Positions 25,702-37,243 are shown, counted from the stretch's first letter. The stretch: DNA of 64,000 nucleotides from Proteles cristata cristata (GCA_017311185.1 JAESUZ010000468.1:577501-641500), one strand, 5' to 3'. Notes: a model not told the origin generated them from the sequence alone. A program made the numbers and translations.

Positions 25702-26092
25702 ATGATAATGGTGATGATGGTGATGATGATGATGATGGTGATGGTGATCATAATTGCAATGGTGGTGATGGTGATCATGATGATGATGGTGATGATGGTG
25801 ACAGTGATGGTGATCGTGATGATGATGATGATGATGGTGACAGTGATGGTGATCATGATGATGATGGTGATGATGATGATGGTGATGGTGATCATAACTG
25901 TGATGGTGGTGATGATGATGATGATGGTGATCATGATGATGGTGATGGTGATGGTGATCATGATGATGATGGTGATGATGGTGACGGTGATGGTGATCAT
26001 GATGAATGTGGTGATGATGGTGATGGTGATGGTGATCATGATGAATGTGGTGATGATGATGATGTTCATTATAATGAAGGTGATGATGACGG
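25702..26092. repeat. GAT/GGT trinucleotide array (about 390 bases)
   Basis: The array is composed of GAT and GGT triplets with periodic GATCATGAT and GAATGTGGT variants. Internal near-repeats of about 42-60 bases suggest higher-order duplication, for example the GGTGATCATGATGAATGTGG block repeated at about 25992 and 26031. The triplet period keeps several frames open on both strands (poly-His/His-Asp on the minus strand, Met/Val-rich on the plus), which is an artefact of the period and not evidence for a protein. Confidence 0.92.
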
Positions 26093-26195
26093 TAGCTACC
26101 CTTCTGGAACATGTGCTCTGAGCCAGGCACTGTTGTAAGTACTTTACACACTTTAATTCATTTAATCCTCATGACAACACTGCGAGCTTTTGAGA
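26093..26195 (+). mobile_element. MIR SINE fragment
   Basis: The words GTGCTCTGAGCCAGGCACTG, TTGTAAGTACTTTACACAC and TTAATTCATTTAATCCTCAT follow the MIR core on the plus strand. It is an ancient mammalian SINE, partial. Confidence 0.75.
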
Positions 26196-26269
26196 ATGAA
26201 AAGTAATGACTCATATGGAACTGGGTGAAGAGCCTGAGAACTTCTGTCTTCCAGGAGAACTCCTGAAAC

Positions 26270-26437
26270 CTGAATGTATGTTGATTCATCAGGGAAACTT
26301 TGAAAAAATGTAGGTGCCGGAGCCCAGCCCCTGATGGTTCCAAAGGAATTGATCTTGGGTGGGGCCTGGGCATTGATATTTCTTTTTAAAAGCACCTAGT
26401 TGATCTGTTTTGCTGCCAAAGTTGAGACTACTGCTCT
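26270..26437. mobile_element. MER5-like (hAT-Charlie) DNA transposon remnant
   Basis: The central GGTGGGGCCTGGGCATTGAT and the terminal AAGTTGAGACTACTG, with CATCAGGGAAACTTTG at the other end, fit the non-autonomous MER5A-type hAT element of about 189 bases. Both termini are decayed. Assignment is from remembered consensus. Confidence 0.5.
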
Positions 26438-26439
26438 GG

Positions 26440-26640
26440 AGTTGGCCTTTCACTTAGTAATTGTGTGTCTCAGGTAAATTACTTGCCTGGCTGAGCATCA
26501 TCTGGAAAATAGAAACAATAACTGCCTTTCCTAACTCACAGGTCAGGAGTGTTTTGAGAAAACAATAAATTATTGTTTGCTAATGTCCTTAAAAGAACTG
26601 AATGGTAATTATATGAAGTATTGTCATTAACTGTGAACAA
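26440..26640 (-). mobile_element. MIR SINE fragment, antisense
   Basis: The order GGTAAATTACTTGCCTGGCTG, CATCATCTGGAAAATAGAAA, CAATAACTGCCTTTCC and ACTCACAGG fits the reverse complement of MIR (the 'AAGTTACTTAACCTCTCTG ... CATCTGTAAAATGGG' region). It is moderately diverged. Confidence 0.55.
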
Positions 26641-26881
26641 TGCCAGGTGACATGAGGAAGAGATGTAAAAGCAATTGACCTTGCTAGCTCAACATTATTT
26701 TATAATAAGCCCAACCCTGTAGAATGCATGAAAAAATAATTCTGCAGTTACTTTTATCCTACATGATGGGATTCACTAGAAGTCCTGCAGAAGGTAGGAC
26801 ATTGTATTTTGACACATCTACTAAGAAAGGAGCACTTTATCAGTTTCTTGGATCTCAGAGATTCACCATGCAAAACTTTTC

Positions 26882-27141
26882 CTTTCTTTGTCTTACTCTC
26901 AGCAATCTATCCAGTTCTGGGAAGGAACCCAGAAGACATAAATTTAAATACAGAAGAGTATATCCATAAGATAATGGATCAGACGCCAACCAATATTTTT
27001 CCAGAACAGAGCTCCAGCCACATGCATGATTATATGGTACAAAATCGTTATAATAAGGTTGATAATCAGAGTGGGAAAAAGTCACCAAAAAAAGATAATC
27101 TCTTATTCGCATGTGGCACATTAAATTTCAGTGACATTTGA
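26882..27141 (+). other. Candidate terminal exon or chance ORF, function unknown
   Basis: A polypyrimidine run ending TTACTCTCAG at about 26894-26903 resembles a 3' splice site. The frame that follows stays open for about 79 codons, to a TGA at 27139-27141. The predicted peptide is hydrophilic (NPEDINLNTEEYIHKIMD, later KKSPKKDN), unlike most chance frames in this AT-rich area, and no repeat family explains the stretch. I recognise no domain or homologue and see no matching upstream exon. A chance frame remains at least as likely. Confidence 0.2.
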
Positions 27142-27922
27142 TCAAAAGATACATATATGGACAGTCCATTATGAGTCTGATTGTTTTGAATAATGAATAT
27201 TTAAAAACAGCATCTTGTGGCAATCACACTGGCTACACATGAGTCTTTCAGTACTCCAAAATTTAGAGCAGGCTTTGGAATGCTTGGGAGAGGAATCTGG
27301 CTTTTCAGGAGCTTCAAGGGATGCCCGGGAACAAAGAAAATTCAGCATCACTGAGGCAGCCGTGAGGAAGAATTTTGAATTGATGGGAAGGTTTGTGCCT
27401 TTAGAATTTTTTCAGAACTTTTCCACAGGTCCTGTGGATATTAGAGATTTGTATTTACTGGTAGTATTTGTTTATAATATTATTATATAAAAATACATGC
27501 ACTATGTAAACAAGTATATTTTTATTATATCATTATTATATTTTGTTCCTTATAGACATTTAAAATTGCTATATATTTTTTAAACCCACATTTTAATCGA
27601 TGTGCATTGCTATTTTGACTTGATGTATAATACAATATTAGAACTTGCATATAAGAAGAAAAAATAAAAAGTTCTTGCTTTAATAACCCTAGAAAGAAGG
27701 GCGCCTCGTCTGTGAGTGCTGTTCCCCAGGGTGGGTTACTTCCTGTCTTCTACACTCAGCCACGAATACATTCAAGATGCAGAATACAAGTAAAACATTT
27801 TCTTTTCATTTAAATGTGTTTATCAATTGCATGAAATGATTCAAGCTTGTAACATTCCTTTGGCAAACATTGGCAGATAGAGACTTTTGTCATATAAATC
27901 AGTGGCAGTCTGAGCCAGAGTT

Positions 27923-27946
27923 TCTCTCTCTCTCTCTCTCTCTCTC
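27923..27946. repeat. CT dinucleotide repeat
   Basis: About 12 uninterrupted TC units, not attached to a recognisable SINE. Confidence 0.9.
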
Positions 27947-28287
27947 ACATATTTGACAGGAACATACACAAGAGCTAAACAATGCCAAGACTAATATTGT
28001 TTTAAATAGATATATGCTACATTTTAAAAGGAAAGGAAATAAATGTCAAATCAAGCCTGTTGGATCACAAATAAGTTACACTGTTCTCAGGAAACAGAAC
28101 GCAATGCTGTTTTTCCAATCCATTCACACACCCTGATTGATAACTATTGACTTCCTGATTAGCCTTTCAGATGGGTCCAGCTAAATCCAGGGCCCCCCCT
28201 TTTTCCAAAAGGCCTTATTCTTAATGCCTCCTGAGTTATCTGCATGGCCCACTGTTCTCTGCATTGCTCCTGCTCTTCTGATGTGAT

Positions 28288-28310
28288 CCCCACCCCCCAC
28301 CCCCGCCCCC
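28288..28310 (-). other. Potential G-quadruplex motif on the minus strand
   Basis: Four C-runs of 4, 6, 5 and 5 bases are separated by single A, A and G. Their complement is four G-runs with single-base loops, the arrangement known to give the most stable quadruplexes. Confidence 0.6.
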
Positions 28311-28439
28311 TGTGTGCTCCCCACACCGGCTCTGTGCCTGCTAATTGTCCCCCTACCTGGACGGCCTCACTGATTTTCACAATTCCCATCACCATCTGCG
28401 TTTCCATCCTAGGGCTGGAAGTAGCTTATCTCGCCCTTC

Positions 28440-28650
28440 CAGAGAGCAGGGGTCCCAAGCCGTGGTGTCCGCAGGGCCTCCAGAACCCCGAGGGATGAGC
28501 CCTCTGCTGTTGCATCTTCCAGCTTCTGCTCAGGGACCCTTGGCCGTCCCACTCGGGCTATTGCCTCGTCATCATGCGCACTTCCCTCTCTGTGCCTCTG
28601 ACTTCTTGTAAGGACGTCAGGACTGGACCACTCATACTGGGCACCCTTGA
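28440..28650 (-). mobile_element. MLT1-like LTR fragment, antisense
   Basis: The order CTGTTGCATCTTCCAGCTTC, CCTTGGCCGTCCC, CTCTCTGTGCCTCTGACTTC and TTGTAAGGACGTCAGGACTGG follows the reverse complement of a MaLR-type LTR, where 'CTTATAAGGACACCAGTCAT' is expected. It is heavily diverged, with low certainty on the family. Confidence 0.35.
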
Positions 28651-28908
28651 TGCTTTGAAAATGGTGGGAGAAGTTGAAGAGTGATGAAGGTTGTGAGAAG
28701 CAGAAGGCCTCCTCTGCGACTTGCAGACGGGACCCTGTGTCCTGTAGCCAGTGAGCCGGCTGCTGAGGGCCATGTTCAGGACTTTATCACAAGGGTAGAG
28801 GGTCCCTGAGGAGGGGGAGCTCTGACCTAGACAAGCCTGTTGGCTGAGCTCAGGGCCTTGGGTGGGAAGGAATAGAGCTCTGAGGTCAGATCAGGAAATC
28901 TGCACTGA

Positions 28909-29155
28909 GGGGCGCCTGGGTGGCTCAGTCGGTTGAGCATCTAATTCTTGAATTTGGCTCAGGTCATGATCTCATGGTTGTGAGATTGAGCCCCGTATTG
29001 GGCTCTGTGCTGACTGTTGAGCCTGCTTAGGTTTCTCTCTCTCTCTTTCTCTCTCTCTGTCAGAAAAAAAAAAAGAAAAAAGAAAATTAAAGAAAGGAAA
29101 GGAGAGGAGAGAAGAAGAAAAGAGAGGAGAGGAGAGGAAGAGAAAGGAAAGAAGT
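28909..29155 (+). mobile_element. CAN-SINE with long purine-rich tail
   Basis: The plus-strand copy has head GGGGCGCCTGGGTGGCTCAG at 28909 onwards and a short CT tract. A tail of about 90 bases evolved from poly-A into AAAGAAAGG/GGAGA repeats (29060-29155). Target duplication AGGAAATCT(G/T)CACTGA lies at 28893-28908 and 29156-29171 with one mismatch. Confidence 0.94.
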
Positions 29156-29171
29156 AGGAAATCTTCACTGA

Positions 29172-29746
29172 TGCACCAGGTGGCCTTGGGTCCCCAGGGC
29201 CCCCCAGTCCTCAGCGCACAGAAATACTGACTGTCACCTGTTAGAGGCCAGTGCTCTACCATCAACTAAAGACAGGAGGGTCTGAGGGATGTGACCTCCA
29301 GGGTCCTGAACAACAGCACTCGCTGGGGATAGGTCACCCCTCAGCTCAGCTGGGGAACACTGAGACGAGACAGACGAGAAGGACCTAACAGCAGAGAAGG
29401 GTAGAGCCCAGAAAACGTGTGTCCCTGGGGAGCGAGCGAGTGTGTGACTGAGTAGGTGTTGAGGCTGGCAGTTCAAGGCCTGGGAAGGTGTATGGCACAA
29501 AGTGTAGCAAAGGAGAGACTTCATCAACGTGGGGACCTGCTCGCAGGCACAGGACTTAACCCTTGGCAAGACCTGGGAGCCGTGCTATCAAGCTGCAAAT
29601 AATTGATGCCTTTCAGAAACCTGGAGAAAACAACGGCCCACATTTAGTGAGGTCGGCCTGCCGGGACTGTACGGCGCTGGTGAAGAAAGGGATAAAAATG
29701 CTCCAAGAAGTTGGCACAAAAGAGTGAATATTCAAGCTGACATCAG
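29172..29746. other. Unassigned sequence
   Basis: Moderately GC-rich, with no gene or repeat that I can name. Confidence 0.35.
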
Positions 29747-29895
29747 TTCCTTTTGAGTGTGTGTGGCATGTGTGAGAGAGTGTGTATGTATGAGTGTACA
29801 CAGTGTGTGTGTGTGGTGTGTGTATGTGTGAGATAGAGTGTGTATGTATGAGTGTGTGTGAAAGAGTTTGTGTGTGTGTGTGACAGTGTGTGCGG
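29747..29895. repeat. Degenerate TG/TGTA repeat
   Basis: Alternating TG and TGTATG units are interrupted by GAGAGAG and CACAG. Imperfection should limit slippage, though several pure GT runs remain. Confidence 0.85.
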
Positions 29896-30123
29896 GGTGT
29901 ATAATCTGGTTCTGAATCTCCACAGTCCTGTCCTCTGGATGGATTGTGATTTGTCTATGTGGGTATTTGCTTTGTTGGCTGGTGGCCACACGACTACGAA
30001 GCACTCAACCTCCCCTCTCACAAGAAGGGGGTTCGTGATGGGGCTGCACATGGATGGAGCCAAGCACCTAAAACTGGGATAAAAGGAAACTCACTATCTT
30101 TTCTGAAACTCACCTCAGCATAC

Positions 30124-30565
30124 CTTTTTTCTTTAAAATAGACTATTTTTAGAGCTAAACTGAGAGGATAACGCAGAGATTTCCCATCACCTTCTGCCCC
30201 CTCACATGCCTGTTCCTCCGTACTACAACGTCCCCCACAGGAGAGGCACATTTGTCACAATTGAGGAATCTGCACTGACGCATCCTTATCCCCCAGTGTC
30301 CACACTTGACACCAGGGTTCACTCTGGGTGCTGCATCCTGTGGGTCTGAACAATGGACAATGACGTGTCCACCATCACCGCCTCACACAGAAGAGCTCCC
30401 TGTGCCCACTGCTCCCTCTTCCCTTTCCTCTGCACCCTGGCCACCACTTAGCCGTGTATTCTCTCCCTCGCTCCGCCTTTTCTAGATTCTTGGAAACACA
30501 CAGAATAGGGCTTTTTCAGACTGGCTTCTCTCACGAAGTAATACCTGCATACCTTTTAAATCTCT
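30124..30565 (-). mobile_element. Ancient L1M(E) 3' UTR, antisense
   Basis: Matches in order the remembered L1ME-type 3' UTR read backwards: AAACTGAGAGGATAACGCAGA, GATTTCCCATCACCTTCTGC, ACATTTGTCACAATTGAGGA, TTCACTCTGGGTGCTGCATC and CAGACTGGCTTCTCTCACG. It is non-coding and decayed. Confidence 0.6.
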
Positions 30566-30669
30566 CCTGTTACTATGCTCTGCGTCACAATTTAAACTTT
30601 GGCAGTTTAAAATATGTACAGCTTTTCACGTGCAATGCCGTGTGTGTCTGTGCCTTGACTCATACTGCC

Positions 30670-31000
30670 TCCTTGGCTTGAAAAGTCCTTCTTGTCTCTT
30701 CTCAGCCTGGCTGAGATTCCTCTGGATTCTGGAATCACTTCCTCTGGATTCACCTTTGAGACAGTGTCCCTCCCGAGGAGCCATTTCCGGCCGTCCCCTG
30801 TTTGTTGGGCTAGTACTTCCCTCTTCACTGCTCATAATGCTCTATGCACTTTTTTTTTCATTCTATTTAGCTCAGTTAATTGTAGCTACATGTTCACATT
30901 TTGTTTTTATTCTGTGTGGTTTTAGACCCTATGTGCAAGGACCTTGTGCGGCCACCTTCACATTCCAACACAGTATCTGGCACCCGTTAGGAGAATCAAG
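30670..31000 (+). mobile_element. Possible L2 fragment
   Basis: Clustered short words such as AGTCCTTCTTGTCTCTTCTC and a late 'CACAGTATCTGGCACCCGTTAG' block suggest L2 3' sequence. The resemblance is weak. Confidence 0.3.
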
Positions 31001-31759
31001 CACCTTTTCTACAATGAACTCAAAGGCCAGAGCCCTGGTGGTGAAGGAATGATGAGGACCCACACCTGGCCATCCAGATGTAACACATAAAGTGCTGACA
31101 CTGTCTAACGTGTGGCCTGATGGGGTTTTCATGAACCAGCTATCTTTCCCCAAACCAGAATGAGAAATGAAGCCTCATTAAGAAGCAAGGATTTGGGTAG
31201 TCTTTCTTCCTGGTTAGCTTGAGAGCAAGAAAACATGGCAGACTGAAACAGGCAATTCACTGAAGGGGTCAGGGCTCAGAAGTGGTAGCAGGACAGTTAT
31301 CACTTGGGGGCAAGGCATGAAGAGCAGGAGAGAGAGCAGCAGATGTGGTGACTGGCAGATGTTTAGGGAACATTCTGGTAGATGTTTAGAGAGGGAAAAG
31401 CTGTGAGTCTTCCCACCAGGTCGGTGGCCCAATGGTCCCTTAAAATGGTCAGTTGAAGTCCCAAATGAATAGAGAAATTTCCCCATATCATTAGGTATTT
31501 TTTAGAAACATAATTTTAATGACTGCTTAATATTTTATATCTGACTTGGTCATTTGTTACTTAGTCTTTTATTTCCTATTGAATATTTATTTCTAGTTTG
31601 GTAGTTTTATTAACATAGTACTACAAAGAGCTCATTTGTAAATACATGCCTTAGTTTTTGCATTTCCATAAACTCAATTATCAGAAATAGAATGACTAGA
31701 CCAAAAAAGGAAAAACATTTTTTTAATCTCTTTTAAGGTTTTGAGTGTGTAAAACACTT
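31001..31759. other. Unassigned sequence, AT-rich second half
   Basis: The second half (31480-31700) may be a LINE remnant (TACAAAGAGCTCATTTGTAA, AGAAATAGAATGACTAG), but I cannot place it. No gene is seen. Confidence 0.3.
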
Positions 31760-32645
31760 AAGTGATTCCTAAATCAAGAAAACGTATAGAAGGATACATT
31801 CAGAGAATGCTCACTGTATCCCCATGCCCTCCACCCGTCCCCATCTGCCTTGTAGGCAATCACTTTATTTAATTTGTGAATTTATCTTTCTTTTGCTTCT
31901 TTCTTAATAATATGAAATATGTACCTACATATTCCATATGTAATGATATAAAATATATAATAATATACTTTATATACTTCTAATTTCTTTCTCTTTCTCA
32001 CAAAAAGAAAGCATGATATGTATACTATTCTGTATCTTGGTTTTTCACTTATTTTTTCATAAGGATCTTCTTCATTAAAAAATGTTAATGTTTATTTTTG
32101 AGAAAGACAGAGAGAGACAGAGACAGAGAGAGAGAGAGACAGAGCATGAGTGGAGGAGAGGCAGAGAGAGAGACACACAGAATCCGAAGCAGGCTCCAGG
32201 CTCTGAGCTGTCAGCACAGAGCCCGATGTGGGGCTCGAACCTGCAAGCTGTGAGAAGTCAGACCCTTTACCAACTGAGCCACCCAAGCACCCCAGGACCT
32301 TCCTCATTTTTCAAAGGCTGTGTGCTATTCTATTATGCAGTTCTGTCATAATTTATTCAAATGTCATTTCCCTATTGATGCTCATTTGGATTGAGTCAGT
32401 CTTTCACCTTTATAAATAAACTGCAGTAAACACTCTTGTTATTATGCTGCTTTGTATTTAATGGGGGAACCACCTGAGTAGGTTCCTAGATTCCTAAGAA
32501 GAAGGCTAGTAGGTCAAAAGATAAAAACATGTGTCATTTTGTTAGCTGTCCTCCAAACCTTCTTCCATGCAGCTGATACCGTTTTTCTTTCATCTGAGAG
32601 TTCCCATTTTGCCATAGCTTCACCAACAGGATGTGTTGTTAAAAC
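31760..32645 (-). mobile_element. Ancient L1M 3' end, antisense, carrying a CAN-SINE
   Basis: On the minus strand the 3' UTR (31760-32060) leads into decayed ORF2 (32310-32645). Words include CTGTATCTTGGTTTTTCACTT near 32030, TCATAATTTATTCAAATG near 32346, AGGTTCCTAGATTCCTAAG near 32480 and TCACCAACAGGATGTGT near 32621. The SINE at 32077-32293 lies between. No usable frame remains. Confidence 0.6.
32077..32293 (-). mobile_element. CAN-SINE with deletion in tRNA-like head
   Basis: The minus-strand copy is flanked by AGGA(T/C)CTTC(T/C)TCATT at 32062-32076 and 32294-32308. The head lacks the usual ATCATGACCTGAGCCGA stretch: GCTGTGAG is followed directly by AAGTCAGACC. Box B of the pol III promoter is therefore damaged. 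Confidence 0.92.
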
Positions 32646-33059
32646 CACATGAACACTTGGAATCCACGCAACCAAATTCATTTCCCCAAATCTTGTGCCC
32701 TAATGGCCTAGAGTTTGAGAGCTGCTATTGCATCTCACTAACCCACTTTCTGGATATGTTCTGAAGAGAGTGACGAAGAGAACGAAGATCCTTGTCACAT
32801 GAAGAAGATGGATTTCTCTTGGCATTTTGGGACGGGACAAGTTTTCATCATTGGAGGCGAGCCATCTCCACAGGAAGTTTAATGCCTTTGGAACCTTCCC
32901 AGTAAATACTAATCATTAAGACCACCAAGAAACCCTGCTCATTTACTGACACTTCCCTATAGCTCTGGTAGAGAACCACTAGAAGAAAAGAGATTTCAAG
33001 ATCAGGGAAAACACAAGAAACTTAAAGAACACATGAGTGCCATCTGAGAATATTCATTC
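32646..33059. other. Unassigned sequence
   Basis: No gene or named repeat is recognised. Confidence 0.35.
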
Positions 33060-33267
33060 ATTTATTTGAATTATTTATTTTTGAGAGCAAGAGAGACAGA
33101 GCACATTCAGGGGAAGGACAAAGTGGGAGGAAGACACAGAATGGGAAGCAGGCTCAAGGCTCTGAGCTGTCACCACAGAGCCTGACGCGGGGCTCAAACC
33201 CATGAACGGTGAGACCATGACCTGAGCTGAAGTCAGACGCTTAACCAACTGAGCCACCCAGTGCCCC
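33060..33267 (-). mobile_element. CAN-SINE, moderately diverged
   Basis: The minus-strand element runs from TTATTTATTTTTGAGAGCAA to CTGAGCCACCCAGTGCCCC. Flanks do not give a convincing target duplication. Confidence 0.9.
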
Positions 33268-34671
33268 TTGCTGAGTAAAAATATTTAAAACTGGTCAGGC
33301 ACCAAATGCAAGAGGAATTGGCTGGTCCTGGGGATACATAGGTTTTTAGCTCAACATAATAACAATTTTCCAAAACCAAAACTTGCCAACATTGGCAGGA
33401 TCTTTCTGACAGAATGGTGCTCCCTGTCTCTGGAGGTGTAGGTGGGGACCCGCTGGCCATCCTGCCGGGAGTGGGGAAAGGAATCGCCACTTGAAAGGAC
33501 AGGTCAGATTGGCAGATTCTATTGTTAGCACGCTCTCTCATAAAACAATTTCTTGTTTTTTCAAAGCCACCGTCTGACGCTTTCCATCCTGAGTGGTCCT
33601 GTACCCTCACTGCCTTCCTAAGGGTGGCCTTTCTCTCTGGCGTGGGTGACTCTCCATGTCTTGTCTACACTTAAGCCTCTCCCGTTAAAACCAGCTCACT
33701 GCTTCCCAAGACTCTTCTATTAGGGGAAAGGAAAATTTGGCATTTGTCTAAATATTGAATTTTCTAAGAATGAATTTGAATTTTCAAACAAACAAGAAAA
33801 AATTGTATTGGGATATTTCTAGTGACTAAAAGAACAAATCAAACAGCATTTTTTTTTTTGCTGTCTTCTACACAAAAAGGATGTAGATAGGCTCTCTGAG
33901 AATGCAGCTAACTTGTAGTGGAATTTCTGGTCAACATGAAGCTGGTTTCATCTCTCCTAGACCTAGGATTCTATGTACGCCACTGAACTTGACCTGGTAA
34001 GATGTATAGCAAATAGCATTATTGTCCTAAAGCTTGAAATGCAGGCCTCAATCTGAGTGCTACTCAAGTGGATTAAGTCCTATATTTAAATGGACCCAGA
34101 TGTTGTTCCTGTCTAGTTGGGCACTTTCTTCCTTTACTAATCAAAGTAAAAAATGGTGCAATTATGAAGAAACCAAAATATTGCAAGCACTTAGTCCTTT
34201 GTGTGTAAGGAGGGTTTTCAAAAATTTTATCTTATTGTTTTTTATTTCAAATGTGACATAAACAAAAATGAATTACAACAATTACATAAATTATTTGAAA
34301 ATACATAATTCCAATCATTTCAGTGCTTGTATATTTAACGAATCTATATTGTCCACATATCCTTTGCCAGCCAGTAAATGGGGTAGGGGGAGGGGGGCCA
34401 ATAAAAGCCACTGGAATAGAATGAGCATCTGTTCAGGCGTCTAGCCAGTTACCATTAACCCGAAGTTCTGGAAGATTCCCTACCTGTGCTAACACAGCAT
34501 ACTAGGCAACCAAATACTGGAAAACCAAATATTACTATCAGGTAAGGCCAGTCTACTAAGATACCTGGCCATAGGAAAGTCAGACTTCAACAAAAACAAA
34601 ACAAAACAAAAAACAGTGGAGGCTGAGAAATAGCATAGAGACATGGAGAAAACAACCCACCCCCATCCTCA
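33268..34671. other. Unassigned sequence
   Basis: No gene is seen. G-rich tract at about 34379-34398 (runs of 4, 5 and 6 G). An AAAAC-type run lies at about 34591-34613. Confidence 0.35.
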
Positions 34672-34780
34672 TTCCAGAGCTGTGAGACCCTGGAAAATCA
34701 CTTTTCCTATTCTGGCCCATAATGATTTTTTTTTCGACAATGGGGAGGCCTCTTCCAGATCTGTGCTTCTGTAATTTACT
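34672..34780 (-). mobile_element. Possible MIR fragment, antisense
   Basis: CCAGAGCTGTGAGACCCTGG followed by AAAATCACTTTTCCTATTCTG fits the reverse-complement MIR words (GCTGTGTGACCTTGGGCAAGTCACTTAACC). It is short and diverged. Confidence 0.4.
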
Positions 34781-36933
34781 CTATGCTTTTGTGATTTACT
34801 TGATTGTAGCGAGTTTCTTCTCTTGCTCTGGAATTGCAGATACTGTTTGAAAGTTTCACAGGACCTGTTTTACTTGGAATAGACCCCAAGATGCTAAAGA
34901 GCAGCTTCATCTCTGGCAACCTAAGGTTGATGTCAGAACAAGACTCCAGACGTCATCAAAGGTAGTTCAGATTGAAAAAGTCTTGAGGGAGCATTTTCCA
35001 TGCTACTGGATGATCTTCCTCTCAGAATCCCACATTCCTGGCTCTTCATAGTAGGTCCAGCCTAGGCCTTGGACTCTGCTAGACTCCAGCCTGATGAGGA
35101 GTCAAGGAAGTATGGTTTCCTCTAGACTGGAGAGGAGCTCACGCCCAATGTGTCCAGGAGATAGGAGGCACATCAAAGAGACACAGAGGTATTCAAGAGA
35201 GCAGAAGGAAGTCCTGAGGACAGAGGAAGAACGTCTGCAGAATGAGGGGTGGAGGTGACATGGGGAGAAGGGAACCAGTAGAAAACCACTCTTTAAAGTT
35301 TTATTGTTTCAGGATAATGGGAAATCCAGGTATTTCATTCATAAGAACTCTGTGTAGATTCAGAATGACAGAAAGAGAGGTACTTGGCCCCACACTCACC
35401 ACAAGTTTTACTGAAACAACACTAACTGGGGTTAATTTCACAAAGAAGTTTCCAAGACCAGGGTCTTAAAACATCAAGGGTAAGGAGGAGGTAGAGGTCA
35501 TAAATTGAGCAAAATATTTCCTTCACACTAACAACTTTCCTGATAATCACAGAATTTAGGATCCCAAAGAAGACCCAGAAGTGATTTATCCAAACCCCTC
35601 ATTTGGTGGTTGAAGAAAACAAAGCTCACACTGAGGTTTGATGCCTATGTGGGGAAAATACCCAAGAACAGAACTTGACCCTTTGCTTTAACAGGCCCTG
35701 CTTTCAAGTGCAAAGTCTCGCTTCATGGATAGAGCTTATATCTTCTGCAAGGATTCCTGACTGGCGAGGGGGAGGGGCGGTGTGTCCCACCCTGTTTCAT
35801 TATGATCACCTTTAGAAATAGACTCTTGTCTATTTTAAGGCCATTTTTGGCCTCTTGCACACAACTGTGAGATTCACAGGGAGAAAGAGAATTCAATCAG
35901 TGTTTATGTCGAAAAAGATCTCAAAGTGAATATCAATTGTTCACACTAACTACGTAACCACTCTGCCTGGAACAAACAACTTATAGCTCCATTTAGAAGC
36001 ATGTAAGTTATATATCTGATCCCTCTAGACCAAGCGTGTATAGTAGTGAGTAGATTGCTTCACAAGACATATCCATGTTCCTACATACACTTGAATCCAA
36101 GCAGAGAAAACAGGATTCCTTTACTGATGTTAACTTCCTAAAAAATTTTGTCTGAAAGGATGTCTATTGCCAGAGAAAATGGAAGCACCAAAATTTAAAA
36201 AGGGACAGTTTGGTAATTCTAACATCAGATAGACATTCATTCACTCGTTCATTCAGCTGTCACAAAGTCAACCAGGAAAGCTTTATAATGTAAGGTATCC
36301 AGTGCTTTCAGTGATGAAAGGAAAGCAAGTGCTTTCCTTTCCTTCCTTCTTTCTTTCTTTCTTTTTTTTTTTTAAAGCCAGGTTGCATCTCATTAGTTAT
36401 CTGCATCTTTGATGACAAAGATGATCCCAAAATTAGTTGGCTTCCTCAAACTCTTGATCTTTAGTTTCCAAATATGCAAGTCAATAGTTAGGGTGAGACT
36501 TCCAGTATCAAATCTGAATAATAACTTAAAAACATGTGAACCTGTGTTCCACCAGGTACCAAAGGTTGATTTACAAATCAGTGTAGATTTTTTCATTGAC
36601 AGACCTATGTACCAGTAATCTTCTACATTTACAGATCATTAGTTCTACACTTCACCTCCCCTCAATGGTGTAAAAAGCCGAGCTCCAAAACATGACTTAG
36701 AAATACTGGGAGTTGATGTCCCTTTGACTTTCTCCATGCTGTGCCTTCACCACAGCCCATTCTCCTTCCCGAGCTGATAAATGGTTGTATTTTTCTTCTC
36801 AGGGCAGCCCTTTGACAAGATCTGCGGTGCGATCAACACAAGTCCTCCTTTGTGTCTCAGGCCACTGTGAACGTTAGTGAATATGTTTTTCATACAAGTA
36901 TTGATGATGGTTTATGGGGTGCTGATTCATAAA
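34781..36933. other. Unassigned sequence with weak repeat hints
   Basis: No gene is seen. About 35555-35700 may be an MIR-like remnant (CCAAACCCCTCATTTGGTGG, GAACTTGACCC). A TTTC/TTCC pyrimidine tract lies at about 36336-36374. Confidence 0.35.
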
Positions 36934-37018
36934 GGACTAGAGCTAACAGAATCGAGCCCTTGCATGATTTGCATTCCTGATCACTTAGTAAATAGCATTT
37001 ATCTAAAAAGAAAGTCTA
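36934..37018 (+). other. Flank of SINE 37019, matched by the SINE copy at 47086
   Basis: These about 85 bases directly upstream of the SINE at 37019 are about 90 percent like the extra 5' sequence at 47297-47380 read on the minus strand. Shared words include GGACTAGAGCTAACAGAATC and ATCACTTAGTAA. Here they lie outside the SINE's own target duplication, so they are the original local flank. I do not recognise them as a known repeat. Confidence 0.75.
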
Positions 37019-37243
37019 GGGGTGCCTGGGTGGCTCAGTCAGTTAAGCATCTGATTTCGGCTCAGGTCATGATCTCATGGTTTGTGGGTTCAAGCTCCGC
37101 ATTGGGCTCTGTGCTAAGAGCTCAAAGCCTGGAGCCTGCTTTGGATTCTGTGTCTCCCTCTCCTTCTGCTCCTCTCCCACTCATGCTCTGTCTCTCTCTG
37201 TCTCTCCAAAATAAATCAGCATTAAAAATTTTTAAAAATAAGT
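37019..37243 (+). mobile_element. CAN-SINE, probable source of a 5'-extended copy
   Basis: The plus-strand copy starts GGGGTGCCTGGGTGGCTCAG. A perfect target duplication, AAAAAGAAAGTCTA, lies at 37005-37018 and 37244-37257, directly against the SINE on both sides. It shares CAGTCAG and GCTTTGGATTCTG variants with the copy at 47086. Confidence 0.94.

Larger units (their letters stand above)
27142..28439. other. Unassigned sequence
   Basis: A plus-strand frame at 27215-27490 looks somewhat protein-like but has no recognised domain. A CT dinucleotide run lies at 27923-27946 and a four-run C tract at 28288-28310. Confidence 0.35.

Noticed and set aside
25678..26151. 157-codon minus-strand frame rich in His, and long Met/Val frames on the plus strand
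   Set aside because: All come from the triplet period of the GAT/GGT array; several frames are open together and none has non-repeat content.
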